Origin: Escallonia rubra | Taxonomy: Eukaryota; Streptophyta; Magnoliopsida; Escalloniales; Escalloniaceae | Length of the DNA: 64,000 nucleotides | NCBI GenBank assembly: GCA_033065855.1 | Contig: JAVXUO010002263.1 | Span: 62,001-126,000 of the forward strand | Direction of reading: 5' to 3' | Shown here: one piece after another, positions 27,889 to 39,589 of the stretch | Position numbering within the stretch: the first letter of the stretch is position 1 | Layout of the letters: every line of letters begins with the position of its first letter | Translations under genes and position numbers: made by a program | The notes under the pieces: model-generated | Seen by the model: the letters and a program-made list of their open reading frames with translations, nothing else | Databases searched by the model: none | Told to the model about the DNA's origin: nothing

Positions 27889-29782
27889 TTACCAAGATTG
27901 CATGACTATAATACAACTTAGGGACATACTACCTTGTGACCCGAAAAGCCAATCATTGGTGCAAATCAAAGCTTGAACATTTTCCGGGGTAAGTGAAGAG
28001 CGATATTGATCTAAGACCCTCCCTCCAGTGCTGAAAGCTGCTTCAGAGGCCACGGTAGAGATAGGGATACTCAAGACGTCTCGAGCTATCCGTGCAAGCT
28101 CTGGAAAACGATACTCAACCGATCGCCAATACTTCAAAATGTCCAAAGGCAGCTTCCAATCAAGGCAAGACTCCTCTAAGTACATATCCAGCTGCGACTT
28201 CTTCACCCCGACCCCAACTTCATTCTCAAAATCGTCAAAATTGGCCATTTCATCGTTACGTCCACTACCAATAACATGAGACATACTTGAACCGGATGCT
28301 TGAACATCACTTGCCGAGGGCATAGAATAAAGGCTAACATACTCATCATATCATCAAGGATAGCCTTACTCTTACTTTTACCGACTGTAGACCCATGAAG
28401 CTTTTTTAGAGAGAACTCAATCAGCTTCATTTTATACATGGGGTCAAAAACTGCAGCAATCAAGAGTATTCCACTAAACTCGGACCAATATTTGTCAAAC
28501 TTTTCAAGCATTTCTTTGGCCATGCGTTTCAAGAAATCATCACCTTTGTGTAGAGCACGTTGCAAATGTAATTGAATCCTCCATACACCATGAAAATAAA
28601 GATTTGCCGTTGGATACGTGGTTCCAGAAAACATGTTTGTAAGGTCATAAAACAATTGTAAGAAACGTGAAATGGTTTCAATCCTAGCCCACTCTTCACT
28701 TGAAGGGCAAAGTTTATAGCTTGGGTCTATCAATTGAAAATGAGAGAAGGCGGAACGGAATGACAAAGCTCTCTCGAGCATAAGGTAAGTCGAATTCCAA
28801 CGAGTTGGTACATCTTGGCGCAAACGTCTAGGCCCTTCCACTCCTAAATCCTTTAAACACTCGGCAAACTTCTCTTTCCTTAGCTGAGAACTTTTGATGT
28901 ACTTCACACTCTCTCAAACTTTATAGACTGCTTTGTCCATTTCTTTCAACCAATCTTGCACAATCAAGTTCAGGATATATGCACAACAACGAATTTTGCC
29001 TCCAAGAAGCCTTATGCCTTTCAAATTCAACAAAGTCTCATAGGTATCAAAAAATGTAGTGTTAACACTTGCATTATCCAGGGTGAGAGCGCATATTTTG
29101 TCTTTAATCCCCACGCACTCATTAAATCACCAAACTCTTTTGAAATGGCAGGACCAGTATGTAGGGCCTCGACATAAACAAAGTTCAATATCTTTTTGTA
29201 CAACTTCGAATCCTTGTCAATGAAATGTGTTGTTATACACATATAACCATCGGTTGTAATTGATGTCCAAAAATCTGACGTGAGACTTACTTTTCCCGGT
29301 AAAGACCGAAGTGACTCAAGAAGTCGTCTTTTCTCTATGTGAATCACATTTAAAATGTTGGCCTTCGCAGTGTTACGTGAAATGTGCTTCACATCTGAAT
29401 TTAGAACCGAATGCACCTTCTGAGTGCCTTCATGTTTGACATAAGAGAATGGATATTCATGTTGAATAATGGACAAAGCTAACGCTTCACGATATTCTAC
29501 TTGGTTGCACCCAACAGATCTTACTGCACCTCCACTTGTACTTTTCGCAAAGAACTCAAGTACCTCAGGACTATTCCTCGAAGGGTATTGACTCCGTAAA
29601 TGGCGTCTCATATTAGACGTGCCATGAGAACTACCAGCAATGTAAACTTTTTGACAATACTTGCACTCTGACACAACTTTACCCTCATCCGTTGTACTCT
29701 TGATATAAAACTCCGTACTCCTGACTTCGTTGTTCCGTGAGCTTCTTCGAAGTCCAAAGTATCCTCGGACGTAGTCGACATT
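27889..29782 (-). pseudogene. hAT transposase (BED finger, RNase H-like core, hATC), multiply broken
   Basis: In minus-strand order there is an ATG at 29782, then the BED-type finger VSECKYCQKVYIAGSSHGTS with NMRRHLRS (about 29680-29590). The core follows with SLTSDFWTSITTDGYMCIT and LTLDNASVN, then RLRQDVPTRWNSTYLMLERA, then AAVFDPMYKMKLIEF. The C-terminal hATC dimerisation region has VLSIPISTVASEAAFSTGGR and LTPENVQALICTNDWL. This layout is that of Ac/Tip100-like and RICESLEEPER-like hAT proteins. It is broken by a frame shift between the ATG and the BED finger, another near 29100, an in-frame stop at about 28917 and a frame shift near 28320. It therefore encodes no complete transposase. 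Confidence 0.85.
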
Positions 29783-30809
29783 CTTTCAAAAACAGATTTA
29801 TGTTCTCTGTTAAATTTGCCTTCTTATTAAAGCTTAAAAGTTTATAATTAACAACCTACAGGCTGACAGAGGTTTAATCAAGCATTGCACATCCCTCAAT
29901 CAAAGAGCTACTACCAAATAACTTTTGCTTCAAATCAGTTAATTTGCTTCATCGACTTTTCTATATTTTGAGGCATGCTAATGTATCTGTCCTTGTGCAT
30001 ATAACTTTAAAGTATTTAATAAAATTTCCCCTCTAAATTTATAGCATCCTTACTATATACAGGTTTCGAGAATGCATCAATAGCATGTTGTGGGACTGGA
30101 AGGTTTGAGATGAGTTACATGTGTGACAAATTTAACCCTTTCACCTGTGGAGACGCAACTAAATATGTATTCTGGGATTCCTTCCACCCCACATAGAAAA
30201 CAAATGGAATTGTTGCAGATCATGCAGTCAAGAATTCTCTAGTCAAATTTCTGTAATTAGTCCCACAAAGTAATGCAGTATATCTATGCACTCATCATAC
30301 GACATCTGGATAACTAGAAAAATCACATTATCAGGGCCAACTATACCGAACTCTTTGTCAGACATTTGTATTGTATCTCTGGTTGCTTTTGTATCTCCAA
30401 CCAATTGGAATAGCCCCTTTTCTTTGTACCTACTATTTTATCATAAACAAGCATAACCTACCCAATTGATGTCATCATACAATACATACTACAGTTATTA
30501 TAGATCTTGCTTGCATGAAGTAAAATTTTCACAAATGTACACCTAAGTTACAAGTAAGCATATCTGTCATATAGCACAAAGTTAATGTGAATGAGGTGTC
30601 CCATTGGAAAGCATCAAATTCACTTAAGTAGCAGCAAATATCTAATCAAAAAGCTGAAGTTTCTCAATGTCGGGGTTCACAATTCTATGTACTACCTAGT
30701 TTTTCTAAAGTAAATGCTGCAAAAAGGGAAATCATACCTCCTTCTTTGGTAACAGTAATGTACTACTGCGGCAACAGTGGTAGGGAATGCCGCTCAGGTG
30801 AAGAGAGGA

Positions 30810-30990
30810 GCTGGTGAGTACGGCGCCGGAGATGGTGATGGTAGTCGCTCAGATCTGTTGGGTTGCGATGGTTAAGAGAGGAGATGGTGATGGTAGTCGC
30901 TCAGATCTGTTGGGTTGCGACGGTGAAGAGAAGAGTTCTTGGGTACAGCGCTAGAGATGATGATGGTAGACGCTCGGATCTGTTGGTCTT
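30810..30990. repeat. Short minisatellite (about 55-60 bp unit)
   Basis: GAGATGGTGATGGTAGTCGC followed by TCAGATCTGTTGGGTTGCGA recurs two to three times, with a further diverged copy near 30956. It lies near the right end of the hAT element. The plus frame 30863-31423 is translated repeat, not a gene. Confidence 0.65.
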
Positions 30991-31313
30991 GCAGAGATGG
31001 TTGGTCGACGACGAGCTGTTGGGTTGCCGTCTTGCAGAGATGGTGATCGTCATCGGCAGATGGTTGGTTGTAAGTCGTAAATCGTTGAGTGTTGATTGCA
31101 GATTAGGGATTTTCTTTTGTTTATATATCGACCCATTTGGACCCGCGGATCGAGGCACCCAACCCACCATAACCCTTGTTTATATAACTAACCCAAATCT
31201 GACCCGCGGGTCGAGCCACTCATCCGACGGGTTGACTTGGGTTGACCTGCAGAAGCTAAAAACAAGCGGGTTGGGCTGGGTTGTATGGGTTGGGTCATAT
31301 TTTGCCAGCCCTA

Positions 31314-31674
31314 GATGGAATTATCCCATTCGAGAGGAAACATCCTCCGAATTGCATATCCAACCCTTATTTGATGCTCCAAATACAATACACCTTGAAA
31401 ACAATTTCTGTTTTTTTGTTTAATCCTTCCTACGCGGGCCATTTATCCAATGCGCCAAACAAAATTCTCCCTAGTAGAGGGGTAACACTGTAATTACCAT
31501 CGACATTACAATGTTTGTGGAAGAAAAATATCCCACACGGGTCAAGCGCACGTACCTGGCTATATAAGCAGCTTAACCCCACTTTTCCCTCATCCTTACG
31601 CACACTCTCCATCTAGGGTTTTCGCAACCCCTCTATCTCTCTACAGAGGTATATCCGAGCAGAAGCCGCTAGAA
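31314..31674 (+). promoter_or_regulatory. Core promoter and 5' UTR of the KH-domain gene
   Basis: A TATATAA box lies at 31561-31567. About 30 bp downstream is a pyrimidine-rich leader with the plant-typical TCTAGGGTTTTCGCAACCCC string, leading into ATG 31675. The upstream part (31322-31560) is all that separates the TATA box from the hAT element. Confidence 0.65.
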
Positions 31675-34600
31675 ATGGCGGAAGAGGTGCAGTACGCGAC
31701 CGGAGAGAAGCGCAAGTACGAGGAGCAGACCACGCCGCCGCCGCCGTCGGGCGCCCGGCGCGCCACCGGGTTCTCCGCCCCGATCGCCTCCCAGTCTCCC
31801 GACGCGCCGCCGGCGTCGTACAACAGCGTGCCGCCTCCAGCCCTGGAGGGCGTCGAGCTCGCCAGGCAGCGGGCGCTCGAGATCGCCGCCCGCATCTCCA
31901 AGGACGCTGACACCAAGCGCGTCAGGGTCGAGAATGGCGGCGGGTTTGACCTCGGGGCCTCAATCCGAGGCTTCAGCTCCGGGCCAACTGGTTCGACCCT
32001 CCTCGCCTCCCCTGTTGTCTCTCTTTCTTTGTCTGGGGTTTAGTAGTTATTTTTGCTACGGATTACTGTTTTCTTAGATTTACGTTTGGGATTGCGTCGC
32101 TTGAGCACTTATGGACGTTTAGGGGTTTTTAATTGGCTGTCGCTATTGAGCACTTGCTATCTATGTGGAGGGTTTTCTGCCCTGTTTTTCTTGCGGCTGT
32201 GTTTTGTTCTGAAATTATGTGGTTTTGTTGGGGATTTGTTTCGTGGCGTGAAATTGCCCTAACTTTTTTCGTGCACATATATGTACTCTTGTTTGCCCTG
32301 ATTGGACATTTTATTGGGTTTAAACATTTTAAATACTGCCTCCATTTCACTGAGTTCTGCCCATCTGACTTTTTGCCAATCCCTAGTATATATTGAGTGC
32401 ATTTAGAGATTGGATTGACCTCAAGTAGCTATCATAGACTAACTGAGTATCATTTGGCAAGTCAAGCTAGGGTTGAAACAATGAATAATGTCTGACATGT
32501 ACATGTACTGGATCTTTCCTAGGAATTGCAAAAGGTTAAATAGGAAAATGCAATGAAACAGTTTGTTTAAAGTTGTAGAGACTGTTTTTTAGCGGTTTTG
32601 GATTTTTTAAAAAATGTATAGCTTGTATATGGCGGTTCGCCTTTGCATTTAGTTTATATGTATCTAGATGTGTTTTCTTCGGGTTTTGCGTAGCAGCTGT
32701 TGTATGTTGCATCATGGTTATACCCTCTATCCATGGAATTTCAATTATCTGGTTGAATGCAGATCTGGGACAGAAGCCTACTTTTAATGTGAATCATTCA
32801 GTGCAAGCTTCATATGGTTACCCAAGCACTGTAAAGAAGATTGAGATACCGAACGGCAGAGTTGGTGTGATTATTGGTAAAGGCGGGGAAACTATCAAGT
32901 ATCTTCAGGTTCAGTCTGGAGCAAAGATCCAAGTTACCAGAGACGTTGAGGCGGATCTTATGTCTGCTACCAGATCCGTTGAGCTTACGGGAACTCCTGA
33001 GCAAATAGAGAAGGCTGAGCAGTTGATCAGTGACGTTCTGTCCGAGGTAGTAGTATGTTTGTGTACTTTTGGTATGTAAGGTGCTACTCTTGCATACCGT
33101 TGAATGTTTAACCTCTTCATATGTAGAAGTAGCAGTTGTCACTGAAGTGTCCAAGCTGATGTATTATTTAGATGCATATCTCTGCCTAATTAGGGGTTTG
33201 ACTGCTCTTTTTATTGTATATTTGGAACAGGCTGAGTCAGGGGGTTCTGGCATAGTTTCTCGAAGAGTACCTGGCCAGCCAGGAGGGGGTGATAATTTCG
33301 TGATGAAAGTCCCCAACAACAAGGTAAAGGGTTGTCGAAGTTAATATTTACCTGATGGGGGCTGTACCTGGAAAGTCTTTGACATAGTATATGGTATATC
33401 TTTTCAGGTTGGTCTCATAATTGGTAAAGGAGGCGAGACCATAAAAAATATGCAAAACAGTTCAGGAGCTCGCATTCAGGTATCGTTTCTTCATCTTGCC
33501 GTTTTCAATTATGTTATTCTCTATACGAATTCTGGACGGGTACTTCACTACTTTTAAAGGTAAGTTCTTTGACTACATTACCCGTTCCCTTTTGTGCAGG
33601 TGATACCCCTCCACTTACCCCCAGGTGATACATCAATGGAGAGGACAGTACAAATAGATGGGTCTAGTGAGCAGATTGAGGCTGCAAAACAGCTGGTCAA
33701 TGAAGTAATCAGCGAGGTATGTACATTTTTCAGGGAGACCAAGTGCAGACTTGGTATCAAGAAGCATATGATTTACCTGTTTTACGTTCAGTGTAGATTT
33801 TTTTTTTGGTTTATGCCAATTTTGCTTTGTCTTTCTATTGTATTGATAATTTTGCGAGAGTTTACCTATTTGTTCTGTACTAAATTTCTGATTTGTGTAA
33901 TATGGTTGATCATGTCATACGCTAGTGGGTTGATCCTGCAATGCCTTATTGTTTGCTAATAACTAGTTAATTACGTGTTTCTGTCATTAGTTCATTATGT
34001 CATGCCTTTCTCAACCTGGTTGTGCTCTCCCAACTATATTGTGGTGATTCTTTAGTGCTCCTTCGCTAGGTTTAGTGTAGATTCTTTCTGTTGATTTTGA
34101 CATGTATCAAATGCTTCTCTAGGTGTTACGCATATCCAATTAAATTTTCTCATTCCTACTGCGATTTATATTTCTTAAATCGTTAAAAATTCTGTTACTT
34201 TTCATACACTATCGATTATGGTGTCTACCACTGAGAGGAATTTTAACTCTTTTGCAAATGAGACGTATATTCAAATATACATGTATAGCTTGGTTGGTTG
34301 ATATTTTTCTCCAGTGGGTCCAAATGATGTTGATGGAGGAGTCTAGCTGCTTGATCTCTCAAGTCGATTATGCTTCCTAACAATATAGTGCGGGGAAAGC
34401 TTGGTAATTTTCGCTGCATTATATCTGCCTGTATCCTTGGTAGATGATATAGTCTCTATGCATTAGACTACATCGCAGGCCCATCTGACTTATTGCCTAC
34501 CGACATATTTTTTGTTGAAGTTGATTTCTTCTTCACATATCAGCTGGGAATGGTCGTATAGGAGACTCGAGGGTTCCTAAGAAGTGAAATTTAGAAATTT

Positions 34601-37034
34601 GAATTGTCAAATATTCTTGGTGATAAATATTGATCTCTAAGATGTGCGTTGAGCATTATATTGCTTTATTGGATATCTGGATATTTGGTTTTGTGAGGCA
34701 GGTTTCACATGAGGTGAGCCTTTTCCATTTGAGGTAATCTGGGAAGCAGTGTTAACCTTTATAATGTTGAGGATATATCTGAATTCAAGTACATTAATAT
34801 GTAGCTGAATGCTCAAGTGATGGTCTTTGGGATGGTGCCCGATGTTCTTGTTATATGTGTCTGTCTTACTGATATCGTGATTGGGAACTATTGTAGGGTT
34901 TAGTGTCTATTGGAACTTTTGTGACATGAATCCCTCAGCATTATTTCTGGTATGGTTCTAAACCTCATTCTTTGGAAGGAGTATTGATATCGAAAAGCTT
35001 AGGACGTTTTGACGAGACAAAAAGCTGTATACTTCCAAAGATTCGGTTGCGAGCCTACAAAATCTGTATTTATCGGCCTTTTTTTTGGTGGTTGGATGGT
35101 GGCCCAGAGTTTTTATCCTTATATCCTGCTTTAGCATGAATTCTAATATGTTTCATAAAAATCCACTTTTAGTATACGCTTTGGTTTTTTTAGAGACTTC
35201 GTTATTCTCATTCTTTTGATCTCTTCGACTTTTGCGTCATTTTGTTTGTTAGTGGAATTGTCTTGCTCTTGCTGTACCTCTTGTTAATATGCACATTTCT
35301 AATGCTGGATGTTATTCACTTAAAAAATTCACAATCTTCTTCTAGTGATAAGCTTCCTCCTCTTATAAGCTTTTTGAGAAGAACATAGATAGTCTGGCTT
35401 ATTAAATCTGTTTATTAAGCTTCCGATTGAGATTTGCTAGCTGCAATACTTGTATTCCGAAATTGCTCACACTCGGAACTTGGCATGAGAATAAGCAGGA
35501 GATCGTAGAAGTTTTAGTAGAGACCCGTCTTTAAGTGGTATGTTTAGGATTATATTGCATATTTCTTGCATCTTTTAAGTGCTACACTGGCCGTGGGATT
35601 TGTACTGTCTTGCTTCTGTGTAAGAACTAGTATATGCTATTTCTTTCTTGTACCCATTCACTTCGAATAGGGAGAGGATGGGCTTCTGCTGGAGTAACTC
35701 GATAACACCTCCAACCAGTACGGTATGTAGGTGCCTAAACCTGTCTTAATACAGTTATCCAATTTATCTCCATCCGTAGTTATGTTTGCGTTTGATATGC
35801 TTTGTGCCACTTATTGTGGGGTATGCTTTTTTTTTCTAGCTGTGACCATATACTTGTATGAAGCTCTTCTCGATCTATTCATTCATATATAGAGATTAGG
35901 TTCATTTGAAATAACAATATTGTGCAGAATCGTCTTAGAAATCCAGCAATGGCTGGAGGATATTCCCAGCAAGGCTATCAAGCTCGTCCTCCAACAAGTT
36001 GGGCTCCCTCAGGCCAGCAGATGCAACAACCCGGTTATGGCTACATGCAGCCTGGAGCGTATCCTGGTCCTTCTCCTCAATATAATATGACACAGCCACC
36101 TTATGGAGGTTATCCTCCGCAACAAGCTTCTGCTGGATATGCGACTGGTTGGGACCAAAATGCTGCCCCTCCAAATCAGCAGCAGGCTGCTCAGGGAGGC
36201 AGCTACGATTATTATAACCAACAACAGCAAGCCCCTGTTGGTTCCACAGCCCCCACGGATAATGCAGCCTATGGTTATAATCAGCCACCGGCTTCTGGTT
36301 ACAATCAACAAGGACAAGGTTATACCCAGGATGGTTATGGTGCATATCCCCCACAATCTGGTTATGGTCAATCCCAGCCAAATCCTGCTCCGGGGTATGA
36401 TCAGCAAGGATACAGTACTGCATCTGGTGGATATGGCAACGTCAACAACCCAACACCAGAAGGCCCCACACCATCATATGGAGCTCAAGGTGATGCCACT
36501 CAAGCACCTCCACCCGTTCAGGCATCTGCAGTGGGGGGTCCGCAAGGATACAATGCCGGTCAGCAGCCTAGCCCTAATCCTAGTTATCCACCCCAAGCAT
36601 CTGCCCAGCCAGGTTATGGAGTTCCTCCAACTTCTCAAACTGGGTATGGAACTCAACCACCTCCAGCATATGGCTCCAATTATGGACAACCTCAGGTACA
36701 GAAACCTCCAGCAACCCAGCCAGCTTATGGACAGCAGCCGCAACAATCACCCACTGCTCAAGGTGGCTATGCCCAGCCTGCATATTCCCATTCTCAGCCA
36801 CCACCTGCTCAATCCGGTTATGCTCAGACCGCTGCTCCAGCATATGCTCCGCCACCATATGGTACAGCGCCTGTGACTCAGCCAAGTTATGGGGGGCAGC
36901 AGCAGCCGCCTTACAACAGCTCTTATGGCAGTGGTTATTCCCAGCCTCCAGTTTACTCTGCTGATGGAAGCACAGGTGGCAATGCTCCGGCTGTTCAGCC
37001 TAGTGGGGTTGCCAAAGCCTCGCCTCCGAGTTGA
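31675..37034 (+). CDS. KH domain-containing RNA-binding protein (FUBP/KSRP-like, two KH domains)
   Basis: Six exons: 31675-31990, 32763-33046, 33231-33323, 33408-33479, 33600-33716 and 35928-37034; all introns are GT-AG and all junctions keep frame, giving 662 aa. Residues 1-105 are acidic and proline-rich with a KRKYEEQ segment. KH1 starts with KKIEIPNGRVGVIIGKGG (GXXG loop 144-147). KH2 starts with FVMKVPNNKVGLIIGKGG (loop 237-240), is split across three exons and ends QLVNEVISE. Residues 295-662, all in the last exon, are Q/G/P/Y-rich with many SGYGQ/GYNQQ-like repeats, a prion-like low-complexity tail. The GXXG loops predict binding to single-stranded RNA or DNA, and the family acts in mRNA processing and stability or transcription. 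The exon 1 donor (ACTG|GTTCGA) is weak, but it restores the family-conserved SGPTDLGQKP junction. Intron 5 is 2.2 kb and holds no other gene. Confidence 0.93.
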
Positions 37035-37872
37035 TGCATGGTAAGTGGATCGGTTGGGTATTTAACATGTTAGTGCTTCTTAATGCCTATGTTTTTATGC
37101 TTGTTTAATAGGTTTAAGTTGGTTTTGTAGTGTATTAGACATTTGTTTTGACTCTATGAACCCCCCTTTTCTGTTCTTATGATTCTGTATTAGATGTTCA
37201 TTGCATTGTCGCTGTTTTTCTGTTAAGTGGATCTGTTTAGTTTAATGTGGTTGTTTGGTCTCTCAACCGTTCTCTGCTCACTTCGATCCAACAAGGCACC
37301 ACGGTCCACCATTTCGATGTGGTTGCAGCTGTTGCATCTTTGAGTTGGTTTCTTTTCTTGTCTCTTAAAGTTGTGTTGGTCTGGCTTTTATGTTCTCGGA
37401 GTTGTGTTTTGATGTAAACTGTGCAAAGGTAATGTCCAATTATCTTAGACGATTGGAAACGGGAAGGTAACGACAAGCAGGCGATTTAGCAACAGCAACA
37501 GAGAAACCATGTGACCTCATTTTACCGATGAATGTGCCATCTGCTCTGATGCTATCAAGCATGGCGAACACTGCCTGGTTCTATTAGATGCAGGTTCTCT
37601 GAACGAGTGGTTGAGGATTAAGGTTCAGCAACTCAATTGTTATGCCGGAGTGGTGAATGCATGGGTGGAATCGGTGCACATGCCATGTTACCTTCTCCAT
37701 TTTTTATATTTTTTATTATGTTCTCATACAGGCTGCTCTCTTCCTAAATATCAAGATGGATTGTTGAATGTCCCGAGTTGGTCCACCCAGCTACTCCCCC
37801 GCTATAAACTATATTCTCACGCCATCTACATAGATGGGCCTGTTAGCCCTAATGTCGGTCACACTACCGAAT
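37035..37872 (+). other. 3' UTR and downstream flank of the KH-domain gene
   Basis: T-rich sequence follows the stop codon, consistent with a 3' UTR to roughly 37250. Nothing else is recognised; frames at 37237-37476 (-) and 37611-37874 (+) have no domain. Confidence 0.4.
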
Positions 37873-38056
37873 GATTTTCGTGATAGTTTAGTTTCAGAAA
37901 TGGTTGCATACCCATTGCAAAGTTAGTATTGCTTTAACGAAATAAATTTAGCAGTAAAAGCAATGATTTTCGTGATAGTTTAGTTTCAGAAATGATTGCA
38001 TACCCATTGCAAAGTTAGTATTGCTTTGACGAAATAAATTTAGCAGTAGAAGCAGA
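37873..38056. repeat. Tandem duplication, 92-bp period, two copies
   Basis: GATTTTCGTGATAGTTTAGT starts at 37873 and again at 37965. The two copies differ at only a few positions (for example ATGGTTG/ATGATTG), so the duplication is recent. Confidence 0.85.
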
Positions 38057-39083
38057 GTGCAAATCTCAGTTCGTGAACTAAATTTGCCGATTAATGGCAG
38101 ACTTTCTTATTCTTAATTAAACAAGAGATATTCAGTAGTTCTCTTGCTAAAGCGGAAATTATGAAGGATATCATGGGCATCTCCAAGGGCCTCATTGCCA
38201 TCGGGGACCCTGTCTTCTGCTATTGATGGCTGGAGCCCCCACAAAGGGTTATCGGTCTCTTACAAATTGTAATAATTGTTTTGGATCAACTAGTGTTCTA
38301 TGCATCCTTAGGACTTGACAGTTTATTTTAAGTTAAGGTAAAGAACATGATATGCTTCACTTTATCTTAATTATAATGTGAGTTACGGGAATGTCGTGAC
38401 TTACTGTTTAATGTTTCGCCTTGGGGCAACTATATAACTTTATGCAATTTTATTATTACCAAAAAGAAAAAAAGGTTCGAGATGGTGATATGATCAAAGA
38501 AATTCTGAAAAAAAATACTGTAGTGATTAAGGACAGAGAACAAATTTTGGTTAATCCTAACACTCCAGTAATGTTTAAAGATATCTAGCAGCATTTTGGG
38601 GGCCAAAATTTTGAATCAGCTTGGACTGTCTTGGGACAAATCTGGACATTGTGACAAACGGAAAAGGATCTTTGCTTGTCAGTTCGGATTATATCTTGGA
38701 ACAAATCTGGACACTATGACAAATAGGAAAGGAATGTTTACATACTTGTTCGGGTTGGAAGGGATTGCTCCTCAATTGTAAAGGAATAGCAACTCTGTTA
38801 GTATTATGTATTTTGCTAATCTATCACATTTAGTGCATATGCTTCTATGAGAGATTCTATGTGGGAAGATGGAAAATGAAGCTCCAGATGGGCGCGAGTT
38901 TGATGTGAAATCTCCTCTCTGCATCATCAAGGATACTATGCCTTGTGCCAGTGGCAGTGGAAGGTGGTGGTTAGAAGAAATGGCTATGACAACGGTGAAA
39001 GGTAGAACAAGTCGTGTATATTGACTCCAAAAGGTCAAAAGGCAAAACAATTATTCATGGAGGCATTCGGGTGCTTTACTTAG
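38057..39083. other. Intergenic; a short diverged 60-bp duplication near 38625-38750
   Basis: GGGACAAATCTGGACATTGTG (38634) recurs diverged as GGAACAAATCTGGACACTATG (about 38698), giving a two-copy repeat inside the frame 38596-38781. No gene is recognised. Confidence 0.4.
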
Positions 39084-39390
39084 TTTTTTTTTTTGGTAAT
39101 AAGAGAATTGCATTGTTGATAAAATAAAGGTTACAAAGAGAAGAGAGTTCGCAGCCTAAAGGCTTCACAGAAAATGAACTGAGCATAGCTAAAACAACCT
39201 AAAAAAGAAGAACACGACATAAGCAAAGGAAACATAAATAGTTACGACCAACTGACGACTCCACAAAAGGCTCCACCATATCTGAAGATCCCTAACGTCG
39301 CAGGCTATCACTCACCCAGTCTTGGTAGACTGGGATGCGAACCTGGCAAGCAAAAGAGATAGGGATCTTGCTTACTTCATAGTGTTAGGT
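39084..39390 (-). mobile_element. 5'-truncated LINE 3' end
   Basis: On the minus strand this runs through CTTTGTAACCTTTATTTTAT and CAATGCAATTCTCTTATTACC into an A-tail (T-run at 39084-39094). That is the usual 3' end of plant L1-type LINEs. Only the terminal ~300 bp remain, which is typical of incomplete reverse transcription at insertion. Confidence 0.5.
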
Positions 39391-39589
39391 CTAGTGTTAC
39401 TGATACTATAAAGATGGAACTGAGTCAAAAGGTGGCACAAGTCATAAATAATAGGTGCTACCGTATCCAGTATGTTCTCAGACCCCGCCATCTGATGTAA
39501 GAGGAAATGAGAGGTAGTTAGTACATGAATGTGTAATAAATTATGTTTCAAAGCCCACTTTGATGCAAGAAGTAGGCAATGGGGGCTTA

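Larger units (their letters stand above)
26020..31313 (-). mobile_element. 5.3-kb hAT transposon with decayed transposase
   Basis: The perfect 8-bp duplication GATGGAAT (26012-26019 and 31314-31321) flanks inverted ends TAGGGGTGGCAA and (inverted) TAGGGCTGGCAA. GGGTTGGGTCA-type subterminal repeats lie at both ends. The minus-strand transposase remnant is at 27889-29782. The 163-bp tandem duplication (26305-26630) and the minisatellite (30810-30970) lie inside. It ends about 250 bp upstream of the TATA box of the KH-domain gene. Confidence 0.9.

Noticed and set aside
30863..31423. 186-aa plus-strand frame near the right end of the hAT element
   Set aside because: It is made of the local minisatellite and the hAT subterminal GGGTTGGGTC repeats and runs through the element end.
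35935..36885. Several 90-260 aa frames on both strands in the last KH exon
   Set aside because: They arise because the Q/G/P/Y-rich repeat leaves other frames open. Only the plus frame continues the KH domains.
38596..38781. Short LRR-like or repeat protein
   Set aside because: The apparent repeat comes from a 60-bp DNA duplication; no domain or gene context.
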